Source: Acidocella aminolytica 101 = DSM 11237 (lineage in GTDB: Bacteria > Pseudomonadota > Alphaproteobacteria > Acetobacterales > Acetobacteraceae). Taken from it: 44,370 nt of DNA. Below the pieces are notes generated by a model. The model saw nothing but the letters and a program-made list of their open reading frames with translations. It did not search any database and was not told where the DNA came from. Of this stretch, positions 17,046 through 26,184 are shown in pieces (positions within the stretch are counted from its first letter, which is position 1; each line of letters starts with the position of its first letter). The stretch is from the NCBI RefSeq assembly GCF_900129125.1, contig NZ_FQVJ01000030.1, positions 1 to 44,370 of the forward strand. Direction: 5' to 3'. A program made the position numbers and the translations under genes.

Positions 17046-17555
17046 GATAACTAGGGCCTGTGGTCATTTGAGTGAGGGATTCCTGCGCGCGGCTTTTCCT
17101 GATTCATAGGCGATCAGCAATTTGAAGGGCTGATCAACGGGGCGTTACGGGCTGAAGGCCGAGCAATGGGTGCGGATTGAACATCTTCTTCCTGGTAAGG
17201 ACGGAGATGTTGGTGTGACAGCGAAAGATAATCGCCTTTTTGTTGAAGCCGTTTTGTATCATTACCGCTCTGGGATACCCTGGCGCGATCTGCCGGATCG
17301 GTTTGGCGATCCGTTGAACATTCACAAACGGTTCAGCCGCTGGGCGAAAAGCGGTGTCTGGGAACGGGTCTTTGCTTTTTTAGCTGCTGACGCTGACAAT
17401 GAATACGCGATGATCGACAGCACCATTGTGCGCGCCCACCAGTACAGTGCCGGCGCCAAAAAAAAGCGGGCGAAGACCAAGCCATCGGACGATCTCGCGG
17501 CGGGTTGAGCACCCAAATACATGCCCTGGTAGATGCGCATGGATTGAGAATGCTC
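17046..17555 (+). pseudogene. IS5-family transposase, 5' remnant
   Basis: GGGCCTGTGGTCATTTG near 17052 resembles an IS5-type left end. The frame RYGLKAEQWVRIEHLLPGKDGDVG continues with FVEAVLYHYRSGIPWRDLPDRFG and MIDSTIVRAHQYSAGAKKKRAK (first catalytic Asp). It then shifts at a run of A near 17458 into AIGRSRGGLSTQIHALVDAHG. It ends where IS701 homology begins near 17556. No ATG is found at the expected N-terminus. Confidence 0.7.
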
Positions 17556-17968
17556 AAGTCGGTGCGTTCCTTGCCTATGCGAGCCGTTGTGGCCAAGCGC
17601 TGATCGACCGGCAACTCTACTTGCCGGAAGCCTGGGTCAACGCTGCTGAACGGCGAAATGCCGCCGCCATACCGGAGGAGATCAGCTTCCTTACCAAGCC
17701 GGCGATCGCGCGTGACATGATCACGGCTGCACTCGATACAGGAATGCCTTGCGCCTGGGTGCTGGCCGATGCGCTTTACGGTTCGGATTCGAAACTTCGT
17801 CATATGCTCGAAGCGCGCCGACAAGCCTATGTTCTCGCAGTCCGGTCCAACCATTGCCTGCGCATGGTCAAGGAACACGAGGGCCGCTCCTACGCGAGCG
17901 TCCGAAGCTGGCGCGTGCACGTTGGGTTCTGCCGCTTCATGCCCATGGGAGAGCGCGGCCTGCTGTGA
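17556..17968 (+). pseudogene. IS701-family transposase, internal remnant
   Basis: The frame reads FLAYASRCGQALIDRQLYLPEAW, then IPEEISFLTKPAIARDMI and GMPCAWVLADALYGSDSKLR with a catalytic Asp. QAYVLAVRSNHCLRMV follows. This is the DDE core of IS701-type transposases. Homology ends near 17920 and the rest of the frame is unrelated, so the gene is truncated on both sides. Confidence 0.75.
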
Positions 17969-18097
17969 CAGCCCCCGGAACCTTACCAAGGTTTCCAAGT
18001 TGGATCCGTGGTCGAGGGAGCCCACACATATGCAGTTCCGGCCCCATGGCGCTATACCGGTATGCGTACACTCAGATTGGGACCACACGATCTATTC

Positions 18098-18991
18098 ATG
18101 GATACGATCTGGCTTGAGGATTTCCTGGCTGTCCTTAACGAAGGCAGTTTTTCACGGGCAGCTGAACGCAGAGCGGTTAGCCAGCCAGCCTTCAGCCGGC
18201 GCATCAAGACACTTGAGATTTGGATCGGCACCCCTCTATTCGACCGTACGACGCATTCAGTGAAATTGACAAAAGCCGGAGAACATTTCCGGCCAGCGGC
18301 AGAGGACATGCTGCGGCAACTAAATCAGGCGCGATATGACGCGCTGATCGCCGCTCAGCTTCAGTCCGAGACGCTCAAGCTGGCGGCGACCCATGTGTTG
18401 TCTCTAACCTTTTTCCCGGTCTGGTTGCGTAAGCTTGAAGCCCAGGCTCCGTCGCCAGTAACGGTACAGTTGACCGCAGACCATATGGCGGCGTGTGAGA
18501 AGGTGATGCTGGAAGGGCGGGCGCAGTTTCTGCTCTGCCACGACCATCCCGCCGCGGCGACCAAGCTGGCGAGCAATGCGTTCCGCTCCGTCGAGGTCGG
18601 GCAGGATGTACTGGTGCCAGTGACCCAGCCCGCGCTGTTACAGGCTTACGGCGAAAGCAACTTGCCCTACCTCGCCTACACGTCGGAATCAGGCATGGGC
18701 CGGATCCTTGCGGCGAGTTGGGCGAAGACGGGCCGAAAACCGCCAGCGGACCCCAGTTTTTCCTCGCATCTCGCCAGTGTTCTGGCGGCCATGGCGCGCG
18801 ATGGCCGGGGCATGGCGTGGTCGCCGCTCAGCTTGGTGACCGACGATATCGAAGGCGGGCGGTTGGTCCGGCTCCGGCAGGGCGCGGACGACGTGCCGAT
18901 GGCAATCAGGCTGTTTCGGCCAAGGGCGCGCCAATCGCCCGCCGCCGAAGCGCTATGGAACCGGGCTCTAAAGCTCTCTAAAGTGGCTTGA
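18098..18991 (+). CDS. LysR-family regulator, probably of the leuCD-hydrolase operon
   Basis: From ATG 18098 the product is 297 residues. MDTIWLEDFLAVLNEGSFSRAAERRAVSQPAFSRRIKTLE is split here only by description: the helix-turn-helix spans roughly residues 18-37. PLFDRTTHSVKLTKAGEHF follows, then an effector domain. An earlier ATG at 18062 is possible. It converges on the hydrolase gene with a 14-base overlap of the 3' ends. It is the nearest regulator of the leuC-leuD-hydrolase operon, though a divergent layout would be more usual. Confidence 0.82.
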   Translation: MDTIWLEDFLAVLNEGSFSRAAERRAVSQPAFSRRIKTLEIWIGTPLFDRTTHSVKLTKAGEHFRPAAEDMLRQLNQARYDALIAAQLQSETLKLAATHVLSLTFFPVWLRKLEAQAPSPVTVQLTADHMAACEKVMLEGRAQFLLCHDHPAAATKLASNAFRSVEVGQDVLVPVTQPALLQAYGESNLPYLAYTSESGMGRILAASWAKTGRKPPADPSFSSHLASVLAAMARDGRGMAWSPLSLVTDDIEGGRLVRLRQGADDVPMAIRLFRPRARQSPAAEALWNRALKLSKVA

Positions 18992-19889
18992 GGAAGGCGA
19001 GCAGCTCACTGGTCGTTTCCTCGGGACGTTCCTCCTGCAGGGTATGGCCGCAATCGAAGGCGCGTCCTCTCACATTCAACGCCTTCTCGCGCCACGTCTC
19101 CAACACATCATAAAGTTCCCCAACTGTGCCCATAGCGCCCCAGATGGCCAGCAAGGGCGCCTGAATCCTCACCTCCTCGTCGGCGGCGTCATGGTCAAGA
19201 TCGATGCTGGCGGCGGCGCGGTAATCCTCGCAGATGGCATGACGCGTGCGCGGATCGCTGTAGCAGCGCAGATATTCGGCAAAAGCCGCCGGCTCCGTCG
19301 CGCCTGGGGTTTTGGTCTGCCCCTCGATATGGGTCCTGAGAAAAAATTCCGGGTCAGCGGCGATCAGCCTCTCCGGCAGCGGTGCCGGCTGGATCAGGAA
19401 GAACCACCAGAAATACCGCGAGGCGAAAGCCTTGTTGGTTCGCGCATACATCGTCACGGTTGGGGCGATGTCGATGACGGCGATTCGTTCCACGGCATTG
19501 GGATGATCGAGTGCCATCCGGTGGGCAACCCGTCCACCACGGTCATGCCCTACAACGGCGAAGCGCTCAAACCCCAACGCCCGCATCACCGCGACTTGGT
19601 CCTTCGCCATCTCGCGCTTCGAGTAGGCAACATGATGTTCACCGCCTTCGGGCTTGGAGCTGTCCCCATAGCCGCGCAGATCGGGAGCAATAACGGTAAA
19701 ATGCCGGGCCAACGCCGGCGCTACTTTTCGCCAGGTCACATGCGTCTGCGGATGGCCGTGGAGCAGAAGCAAAGGCGGCCCCTCCCCGCCAGCGGCGGCC
19801 CGTATGGCAAGCCCGTCCGCAAGCTGTATATCAGCCAACCTGAACCCTTCGAGGAAGGGTGAATTGCCCCGTTCAATTACAGCAGCCAT
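18978..19889 (-). CDS. Alpha/beta hydrolase of the fluoroacetate-dehalogenase family
   Basis: The 303-residue protein has the family's core: LLLLHGHPQTHVTWRKVAPAL (oxyanion region), VVGHDRGGRVAHRMALDHP (nucleophile Asp in the elbow), FFLIQPAPLPERLI and CEDYRA in the cap, and FDCGHTLQEERPEET (catalytic His). The halide-binding His-Trp pair of characterised fluoroacetate dehalogenases (…HW…) reads WW here (SRYFWWFFLIQ). Defluorination is therefore uncertain, and it may hydrolyse another C-halogen or ester bond. Its ATG lies inside the last codons of leuD (13-base overlap), so the two genes are translationally coupled. Confidence 0.82.
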   Translation of the reverse strand: MAAVIERGNSPFLEGFRLADIQLADGLAIRAAAGGEGPPLLLLHGHPQTHVTWRKVAPALARHFTVIAPDLRGYGDSSKPEGGEHHVAYSKREMAKDQVAVMRALGFERFAVVGHDRGGRVAHRMALDHPNAVERIAVIDIAPTVTMYARTNKAFASRYFWWFFLIQPAPLPERLIAADPEFFLRTHIEGQTKTPGATEPAAFAEYLRCYSDPRTRHAICEDYRAAASIDLDHDAADEEVRIQAPLLAIWGAMGTVGELYDVLETWREKALNVRGRAFDCGHTLQEERPEETTSELLAFLKPL

Positions 19890-20485
19890 GGATTTGCCCG
19901 CAGATAGGAATGTTCGAAGGCTTTGATATCCTCCTGGTAGCGCAGCGTCTCGCCGATGGCATCCCGCCCTTCGATCAAAGCTTCCTTGCGCGGGATGTCG
20001 ATATCGAAGCGGATGCCGGCGCAGCCTGACATCTCAATGCTCTGGCTAGGCAAATCGATCGTCAGGCGGTTGGCTTTCGGGTTGCTGGCGCAGCCCATGA
20101 TCTGGGCCAGCGCCGCTTCACCGACCGTGATCGCCAGCAAGCCGTTGCGGGCGCAATTGTCGAAGAAGATGCCTGCGAAGCTGGTGCCTATGAGAGCGCG
20201 GATACCCAGCTGCCTTAGCCCCCACACCGCATGCTCACGGCTGGAGCCGCAGCCGAAATTCTCACCCACAACCAAGAAGCGGGCCTCCCGCCATGGGGCC
20301 TGGTTCAGTACGAATCCAGGATTTTCCTGACCCGCCGCGTCAAAGCGCAAATCATGGAACAGGCCACGGTCGAGCCCGCTGCGGTCAACGCCCTTCAGAA
20401 ACTGCTTGGGCATGATCACGTCCGTATCGATATTCGCCGCCGGTATCGGCGCCGCGATTCCGGTGACGCTGACAAAGCGTTCCAT
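19877..20485 (-). CDS. leuD: Isopropylmalate dehydratase-type small subunit
   Basis: The 202-residue swivel-domain subunit is recognised by PAANIDTDVIMPKQFLKGV, the GENFGCGSSREHAVWGL loop and ALIGTSFAGIFFDNCARNGLL. With LeuC it forms the hydro-lyase that isomerises 2-isopropylmalate to 3-isopropylmalate in leucine synthesis. The start at 20485 has GAGGAG upstream, so the longer frame to 20626 is rejected. leuC ends 11 bases before it. Absence of leuA and leuB, and coupling to a dehalogenase-like hydrolase, raise the possibility of a catabolic hydroxy-acid substrate instead. Confidence 0.9.
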   Translation of the reverse strand: MERFVSVTGIAAPIPAANIDTDVIMPKQFLKGVDRSGLDRGLFHDLRFDAAGQENPGFVLNQAPWREARFLVVGENFGCGSSREHAVWGLRQLGIRALIGTSFAGIFFDNCARNGLLAITVGEAALAQIMGCASNPKANRLTIDLPSQSIEMSGCAGIRFDIDIPRKEALIEGRDAIGETLRYQEDIKAFEHSYLRANPWLL

Positions 20486-20496
20486 TGTCCTGCTCC

Positions 20497-21909
20497 TCAA
20501 AGCGTCCTGGTATCGGTCAGGCGGCCACGTATCGCGGCCGCTGCGACCATCGCCGGGCTCATCAAATGGGTGCGACCGCCCGCCCCCTGACGCCCTTCGA
20601 AATTGCGGTTGGTGCTGGAGGCGCAACGCTCGCCCGGCGCCAGCACGTCATCATTCATGGCGAGGCACATGGAGCAGCCTGATTGCCGCCACTCGAAACC
20701 CGCCTCAATGAACACGCGGTCCAGCCCCTCCGCCTCCGCCACGCGTCGGACGGCACTGGAACCCGGTACCACCATGGCCCTGACGCCGGAGGCAATACGC
20801 CGCCCCCGTACCACCGACGCCGCATCGCGCAGATCCTCAATGCGCGCATTGGTGCAAGAGCCGATGAAGGCGCGGTCGATGGCGATGCTGTCGAGCTTTA
20901 TTCCCGGCCGCAGGCCCATGTAATCAAGCGCCCGCTCCATGTCCCGGCGACGATTTGGGTCCAATTCATGGGTGGGGTCGGGCACGGCATCGCCAATGGG
21001 TAGCGCCTGGTCGGGACTCGTGCCCCAGGTGACCATGGGCTGGATATCCGCGCCATAAAGCGCGATCTCCCGGGCGAACGGCGCTTCCTCGTCGCTGCAC
21101 AGCCCCTTCCATGCCTCGACGGCCTGCTTCCATGCCGCGCCACGCGGCGCGCGCGGGCGCCCCTGGAGATAGGCCAGAACCTTTTCGTCGGGTGCCATCA
21201 CCACGCCGCGCGCGCCGCCTTCGACGATCATGTTGCAGATCGTCATGCGCCCCTCGACGCTGAGTGCGTCGATGGCTGCTCCCGCGAATTCGACCGCGTA
21301 TCCATTGGCACCGGAGGCGCCGATCTCGCGGATAAGCGCCATGACGATGTCCTTTGCCGTAACGCCTGGGGCGAGCGTGTCGTTCACGATCACGCGCATG
21401 GGCCTGAGACGCCGGTAGATTAGCGTTTGAGTCGCCAGATAATGCTCGATGTCAGAGGTGCCGATGCCGAAGCCCAGCGCTCCGAAGGCACCGTATGTGG
21501 TGGTGTGGCTATCCCCGGCGGCGATCACCATACCGGGCAGAACAAGCCCGAGTTCCGGCATGACTACATGCTCAATGCCCTGGTTCTCATGCAGGATGTC
21601 GAACAGCTCAATGCCGAAATCTCGGCAGTTTCTTTCGAAATACTCCGTCTGCCGCGCGGCCTGTTCATCCGGCATTGCCGCCGTACGGCGCGGCGCGGTC
21701 GGGTTGACATGGTCTACCGTGCCAAGCGCCGCACGCGGCCGCCATACTTCGCGGCCAGCCTCCCGCAGCCCTGTGAAAGCTTGCGGGCTCGTATATTCGT
21801 TGAGGACGGTGCGATCGACATAAAGCAGCACCTGTTGGCCCGCCTCGTCCAGCCAGCGGATCGTGTGGCTGTCCACAAGTTTGTCATACAGGGTGCGCGG
21901 GTCGGGCAC
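20497..21909 (-). CDS. leuC: Isopropylmalate dehydratase-type large subunit
   Basis: The 470-residue protein from the GTG at 21909 has an aconitase fold with three Fe-S cysteines, one in FIGSCTNARIEDLR and two in SGCSMCLAMNDD. Other motifs are DSHTTTYGAFGALGFGIGTSD and NMIVEGGARGVVMAPDEK. GGAG lies nine bases before this GTG, and the length matches the family, so the longer frame to 21984 is less likely. It is the first gene of leuC-leuD-hydrolase. No leuA/leuB is nearby, so it may be a paralogue with a different 2-hydroxy-acid substrate. Confidence 0.92.
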   Translation of the reverse strand: MPDPRTLYDKLVDSHTIRWLDEAGQQVLLYVDRTVLNEYTSPQAFTGLREAGREVWRPRAALGTVDHVNPTAPRRTAAMPDEQAARQTEYFERNCRDFGIELFDILHENQGIEHVVMPELGLVLPGMVIAAGDSHTTTYGAFGALGFGIGTSDIEHYLATQTLIYRRLRPMRVIVNDTLAPGVTAKDIVMALIREIGASGANGYAVEFAGAAIDALSVEGRMTICNMIVEGGARGVVMAPDEKVLAYLQGRPRAPRGAAWKQAVEAWKGLCSDEEAPFAREIALYGADIQPMVTWGTSPDQALPIGDAVPDPTHELDPNRRRDMERALDYMGLRPGIKLDSIAIDRAFIGSCTNARIEDLRDAASVVRGRRIASGVRAMVVPGSSAVRRVAEAEGLDRVFIEAGFEWRQSGCSMCLAMNDDVLAPGERCASSTNRNFEGRQGAGGRTHLMSPAMVAAAAIRGRLTDTRTL

Positions 21910-21988
21910 GTGGATTATCTCCAATGTTTGAACGGGCAACCGATGCCACTCTACCGTGCTGAATATACGCCGAAAATTCCGCACGGTT

Positions 21989-22003
21989 ATGCAAACTATG
22001 CAT
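21989..22003. promoter_or_regulatory. T-N11-A dyad upstream of leuC
   Basis: ATGCA-AACTA-TGCAT is a perfect 5-base dyad containing T-N11-A, the consensus shape of LysR binding sites. It lies 80-94 bases upstream of the leuC GTG. It could be the target of the LysR protein encoded at the other end of the cluster. Confidence 0.45.
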
Positions 22004-22289
22004 CAATTCATTTGGTATCGGCCTTGGAGTTCTGGGCACACCTCGGGCTAGGCGGGAAACCTAAGCGGTCATTAGCCACTGCATCGACGGGCTCTGGAAT
22101 CCAGCCCATCGACATTCATTACTGAACTTCATCAGCTTAGCTGCTTACCAGAGGCGGACACCGTATTCAAAACAGCTCAACACTTTTCCAAAACAAGTCC
22201 GGTCAGTCGTCAGCTCGCAAACAGGTTCGAAGATCGCTCCCCAATGGCGTGAGAAAATACGGCAGCGCATAAAATTTTACACCGTCTCA
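22004..22289. other. Intergenic between sorbitol dehydrogenase and leuC
   Basis: No coding frame or structured element is supported beyond the leuC dyad. Confidence 0.25.
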
Positions 22290-23072
22290 TCAGCTCATCC
22301 ACTGTCCACCATCCACATTGAAACACTGTGAAACGATGTAATCCGCCTCCGGCGTCGCGAGAAATATCGCCATGCCTGTCAAGTCTTCAGCGCGTCCCAT
22401 GCGGCCAAACGGAACTGATGCTCCTACTTCTTTCTTCTTCTCTCCGGGAGCCTTGTTTTCGTATTTCGCGAAGAAGGCATCGACGCCATCCCAATGCTCA
22501 CCATCAACCACCCCCGGCGCAATCGCGTTTACGTTGATGCCGTGTCCAATCAGGTTCAGTCCCGCACTTTGAGTCAAGGAGATCACGGCAGCCTTGGTTG
22601 CACAATAAACGGCAACTAAGCCTTCGCCGCGCCGCCCTGCCTGACTAGCCATATTGATAATCTTGCCGCCTTTTCGACGTGCGATCATATGTTTAGCCAC
22701 CGCCTGCATTGTGAAGAGCGTGCCAGCGACATTGACCGCGAAGGTCCTGTCATAGTCTTGTCGCGTGATTTCAGCGATGGGCGCTGCGGTGAAAAGGGCC
22801 GCATTATTGATCAAAATGTCGATGCCATCAAATGCTTTGGCAGCATCCTCTACGGCCTTGTCGATACTATCCTGCTTAGTGACATCCATCTCGATGGCAA
22901 TAGCTGATTCTCCAAGCTGGGTTACGGCTTCCCTCGCCCGTTCGATGTTAATATCGGCGATGGCCACCCGCGCCCCCTCGCGCAGATATGCCTTAGCGAA
23001 TTCAAAACCGATTCCGCGCGCGGCCCCAGTTATTAGGGCTGTCTTGCCTTCAAGTCGTTTTCCAACAGACAT
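22290..23072 (-). CDS. smoS: Sorbitol (L-iditol/galactitol) dehydrogenase, SDR family
   Basis: The 260-residue short-chain dehydrogenase closely resembles Rhodobacter sorbitol dehydrogenase (SmoS/PolS). It has the NAD site TGAARGIG, NNAALF, active-site Ser in INMASQAGRRGE, YCATK with the catalytic Tyr-Lys pair, and the clade-typical GINVNAIAPGVVDGEHWDGVD. It should oxidise sorbitol to fructose, and related polyols, with NAD in the cytoplasm. No polyol transporter or kinase is in the window. An AraC regulator lies upstream on the same strand. GGAG about 11 bases before the ATG supports the start. Confidence 0.9.
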   Translation of the reverse strand: MSVGKRLEGKTALITGAARGIGFEFAKAYLREGARVAIADINIERAREAVTQLGESAIAIEMDVTKQDSIDKAVEDAAKAFDGIDILINNAALFTAAPIAEITRQDYDRTFAVNVAGTLFTMQAVAKHMIARRKGGKIINMASQAGRRGEGLVAVYCATKAAVISLTQSAGLNLIGHGINVNAIAPGVVDGEHWDGVDAFFAKYENKAPGEKKKEVGASVPFGRMGRAEDLTGMAIFLATPEADYIVSQCFNVDGGQWMS

Positions 23073-23297
23073 TTTTATTACTTCTCCATTTATAGTTCAA
23101 TCTGAAAATTGCGTTTGCAAGCGAGCTATTTTTGAATCGTTTACAGCCATTTTGATGGCACACACATGGTACATCTCGTCGACAATCTCGGGCAGTACCA
23201 AAACGACCCGAAGACTGATCTGTATGTCTCTGTATCGATACTTGGGCATGGATCAGGCGTTCGTGTCTAGGACGGGGTCGTCACATAGAAGAAAGCT

Positions 23298-23500
23298 CTA
23301 CAACGCGGTGCATTCAAACGGATGCGATATCGTATCACGAAGGCCGTTAAAATCAGGCGTGCTTGGGGCGTCAGTTAAGGCATCAAACGCGCGTGCCGCT
23401 TTGAGGTTATGCTCCCTGAACTTGGTATCATCTGGCGTCGTCGAAAGCCCGTAGCAAGGCATCCTTGTAGACCTCGCCATACAAGAAAAGTATCGATGGC
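23298..23500 (-). pseudogene. Possible decayed gene end, family unknown
   Basis: One minus frame ends PDDTKFREHNLKAARAFDALT and onward to a stop at 23298. An overlapping frame just upstream reads LYGEVYKDALLRAFDDA. Together they look like a protein split by a frameshift near 23440. I cannot assign a family and the call is weak. Confidence 0.2.
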
Positions 23501-23666
23501 GCTCTGATCAAGATGCCGCACAGATAATGGGGTAATCGTCGAAATATAACATCGTTCTTCCTCCCAGCTGCATATCAGCCAAAAAGAGGATATCTAACTT
23601 GCAATCAGCCCCGATAGAGCTAGCGATGTAAAAAACTGATGATATTTTGTCATAACGTCATCTGTT
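23501..23666. other. Intergenic, nothing recognised
   Basis: No gene or regulatory structure is supported in this stretch, which directly follows the AraC gene's stop codon. Confidence 0.2.
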
Positions 23667-24593
23667 TCATGAGCGTGACAGCTTGCGATAACTGGAGGGT
23701 GTCATTCCGCGCACTTCGCGGAAGGCACGGTTGAAATTAGACAGATTTTTATATCCAACCTCGCTGCAGATCTCGGTAACGGGCAGATTTGTCTGGGCCA
23801 GCAATTCGCATGCTTTGGCGGTTCGAAGCACGGCCAAATGGCGAGTGAAGGTATTCCCGGTCTTATCTTTAAAGAAACGAGAAAACGAAGATTCAGTCAT
23901 CCCGGCAATGTCTGCGAGGATGGAGAGGCGCAAGTCCTGCCCAAGGCTGCTCGACAAGTAGCGGAAGACCTCGTCTAGGGTGCTGCTGGATTTTCCGTCC
24001 AGCTTGGGGGCAAAGCCAGCCGAAGACAATAGAATATATTCTTTTGTGTGAGACAGAAGATGCAGGAGATCCAACAGTTTCGCTAATTTTTGAAGGCCGC
24101 AGCTTGTTCCGATCGCCTCCATCATAACGGCCCCAGCTTGCCGTGCCGCACCTTGGAAGATCATCCCACGCCGAGCTTCCGTCAACAGCCGGCCCAATTG
24201 TGACATTTCAGGCATTACAGAGCTAGCTGATTTCAGGCGATCCCCGTCGAATTGCAGGACGACATCGCGACCTTTGATCACCTGCCCGTTGCTCAGCGGG
24301 GTCACCCAGTTGTGTGGCAACTCCGCTCCGATGAAGAACAAATCACCGGGAGAAAAACGTCCGATATGGTCACCAACATAGCAAGAGCCCTCCGCATTGC
24401 GGATCAGATGCACCTCGCATTCCTTGTGAGTGTTCCAGACAGCCCGCGAAAGCGGATAGTCATCACAGCGCCAAACAAATGATTCCGATGGGAGCGGCAC
24501 GATGGGCTCCGTGACAGGCGGACTTGGTTTCCATTGCGTGAATGTCATCGTGGTAGCGGGCAAAAGGTTCAGAAGGTGATCGCGAAGTACCAT
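23667..24593 (-). CDS. AraC-family regulator, probably of polyol genes
   Basis: The product is up to 308 residues: an N-terminal cupin-like sensor domain (ECEVHLIRNAEGSCYVGDHIG and FSPGDLFFIGAELPHNW) and a C-terminal double helix-turn-helix. The latter reads LSILADIAGMTESSFSRFFKDK and ICSEVGYKNLSNFNRAFREV. It shares strand with the sorbitol dehydrogenase 600 bases downstream and is its likely regulator. ATG 24593 lacks a good ribosome-binding site; ATG 24548 is an alternative start. Confidence 0.82.
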   Translation of the reverse strand: MVLRDHLLNLLPATTMTFTQWKPSPPVTEPIVPLPSESFVWRCDDYPLSRAVWNTHKECEVHLIRNAEGSCYVGDHIGRFSPGDLFFIGAELPHNWVTPLSNGQVIKGRDVVLQFDGDRLKSASSVMPEMSQLGRLLTEARRGMIFQGAARQAGAVMMEAIGTSCGLQKLAKLLDLLHLLSHTKEYILLSSAGFAPKLDGKSSSTLDEVFRYLSSSLGQDLRLSILADIAGMTESSFSRFFKDKTGNTFTRHLAVLRTAKACELLAQTNLPVTEICSEVGYKNLSNFNRAFREVRGMTPSSYRKLSRS

Positions 24594-24689
24594 TATATTA
24601 CAGGTTTAAGCAAAGATTGTCAGCCTACTCCTCCGTGTGAGGCATTCACGGCATCGGATGTGGGGGCTGTGGAACCCGGGGCTGGCGCG

Positions 24690-24945
24690 CCCCGCGCTTA
24701 TCGCGGGTGATCCGCCGCTGCAAGCTAAAGTGCGTCGTCAATGAGGCCAAGACAAGTCGGAACGCGCGGGAATCTAAAATCCACGCCAAGATCGAGCACT
24801 GCTTCAGTATAATGAAGCTTGTGCTAGGCTCCACCAAGGTCTGCTACCAAGAAATCAATAAATACGCCGATTGGCTGATCTCCACCTGCGCGCGGGTCAA
24901 TCCGTTCATAGCCAAGCGGTCTGTTGGCAGGATAGCCGCTCCTAG
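24690..24945 (+). pseudogene. IS5-family transposase, 3' remnant (second copy)
   Basis: The frame carries SKIHAKIEHCFSIMKLVLGSTKVCYQ, with the last catalytic Glu, and NKYADWLISTCARVNPFIAKR. These are homologous to the remnant at 830-1002, and both end in ATAGCCAAGC. The N-terminal part of the transposase is missing. It lies upstream of the AraC gene and downstream of the iron-transport operon. Confidence 0.65.
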
Positions 24946-25151
24946 TTGCCTACCCCCTTGGCTGCAGCAGCAAAAATCTAGAGTTTCCGATCTTGGAAGA
25001 TTCTGCAAATGCCGTCCACGGCTTGGCCCACTCAGAATGGATCCTAAATTGGTAACTTGTTCAACGGCTCATTATAAACGAAGTTTTGTTAGCCGCATTT
25101 GGGTCATCGCACGAGTATGGCGAAAGCCAAGTTTTCAGACGGTTCTCAAGT

Positions 25152-26180
25152 CTATCCAAATGCCCTGACCGGATCCTCAATTGCAATGCCAACCTGCTGC
25201 CCCACTCGAAGGAGAAGCGGTCCACTAACCCTTGCAATGAGGTCCAGGTCTGACATCCGAAGACTTATCGAGGCGTCATGACCATAATAATCAATTGCAG
25301 TTACCGTAGCAGGAAGCGACGTCCCTTCAGAGCACGGATCAATGCGAATCTGCTCGGGGCGTATCAGCACTTCCCCTGAACCAGCAGGAAGTTCGGAGCT
25401 GAGAGCCAACTGGCCCAGTGCGCAGTCCACACTTCGGCCCTGAATTAATCCGGGGATCAGGTTAGTCTCTCCCAGAAAGCGGGCCACGGCCGCGTTTTTT
25501 GGTTTGTTGTAAAGTGTTGCGGGCGTTGCAACTTGGGCAAGATTGCCGTCCAACAACACGGCGACTTCGTCGCTGAGCGACAGTGCCTCTGCCTGATCAT
25601 GGGTCACCAAAATTGCTGTCGCTTTAGCCAGCCGCAGTGCCTCGAGTATCGCCTTTCGGGTTTCCGCCCTCAACCCGGCATCCAATGCCGAAAACGGTTC
25701 GTCGAGCAGCACGAGTTGCGGCTGCGGGGCCAAGGCACGGGCGAGCGCCACCCGCTGCTGCTCACCGCCGGAGAGCTGGTACGGCGCTCGATCGGCATAG
25801 GCTTGTGGTAGTCCAACGAGATCGAGCAGTTCGTTGGCGCGGATACCCCGACGGCGTTCGGTGCGCGACAGTCCGAAGACGATGTTCTCACGCACGGATA
25901 GATGCGGGAAGAGCGCGCCATCCTGCGCGACGTAGCCGACGCGCCTGCGTTCAGGTGCCATGTGCAGGCCGGGCCGCGCCACAACCTCGTCGCCGATGCG
26001 GATTGTACCGGCGTCACAGCGTTCGAAACCGCAGATGAGCCGTAGCAGCGTCGTCTTCCCGCTGCCGGATGGGCCGAGCACCGCGAGCAGATGCGCGGGC
26101 GACACCGTTAGGTCGATCGCGTGCAGGATGGTTCGGTTACCAAATGTCTTTTTGAGGTTGCTGACAGTGAGGTCAATCAT
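25152..26180 (-). CDS. fbpC: Ferric-iron ABC transporter, ATP-binding protein
   Basis: The 342-residue ATPase has Walker A GPSGSGKTTLLR, the signature LSGGEQQRVALARAL, Walker B LVLLDEPFSALD and the switch His in LVTHDQ. A C-terminal regulatory TOBE-like extension follows. It energises iron import at the cytoplasmic face of the inner membrane. It starts four bases after the permease stop, so it is the last gene of fbpA-fbpB-fbpC. Assignment to ferric iron rests on the binding protein and permease type. Confidence 0.9.
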   Translation of the reverse strand: MIDLTVSNLKKTFGNRTILHAIDLTVSPAHLLAVLGPSGSGKTTLLRLICGFERCDAGTIRIGDEVVARPGLHMAPERRRVGYVAQDGALFPHLSVRENIVFGLSRTERRRGIRANELLDLVGLPQAYADRAPYQLSGGEQQRVALARALAPQPQLVLLDEPFSALDAGLRAETRKAILEALRLAKATAILVTHDQAEALSLSDEVAVLLDGNLAQVATPATLYNKPKNAAVARFLGETNLIPGLIQGRSVDCALGQLALSSELPAGSGEVLIRPEQIRIDPCSEGTSLPATVTAIDYYGHDASISLRMSDLDLIARVSGPLLLRVGQQVGIAIEDPVRAFG

Positions 26181-26184
26181 GGGT

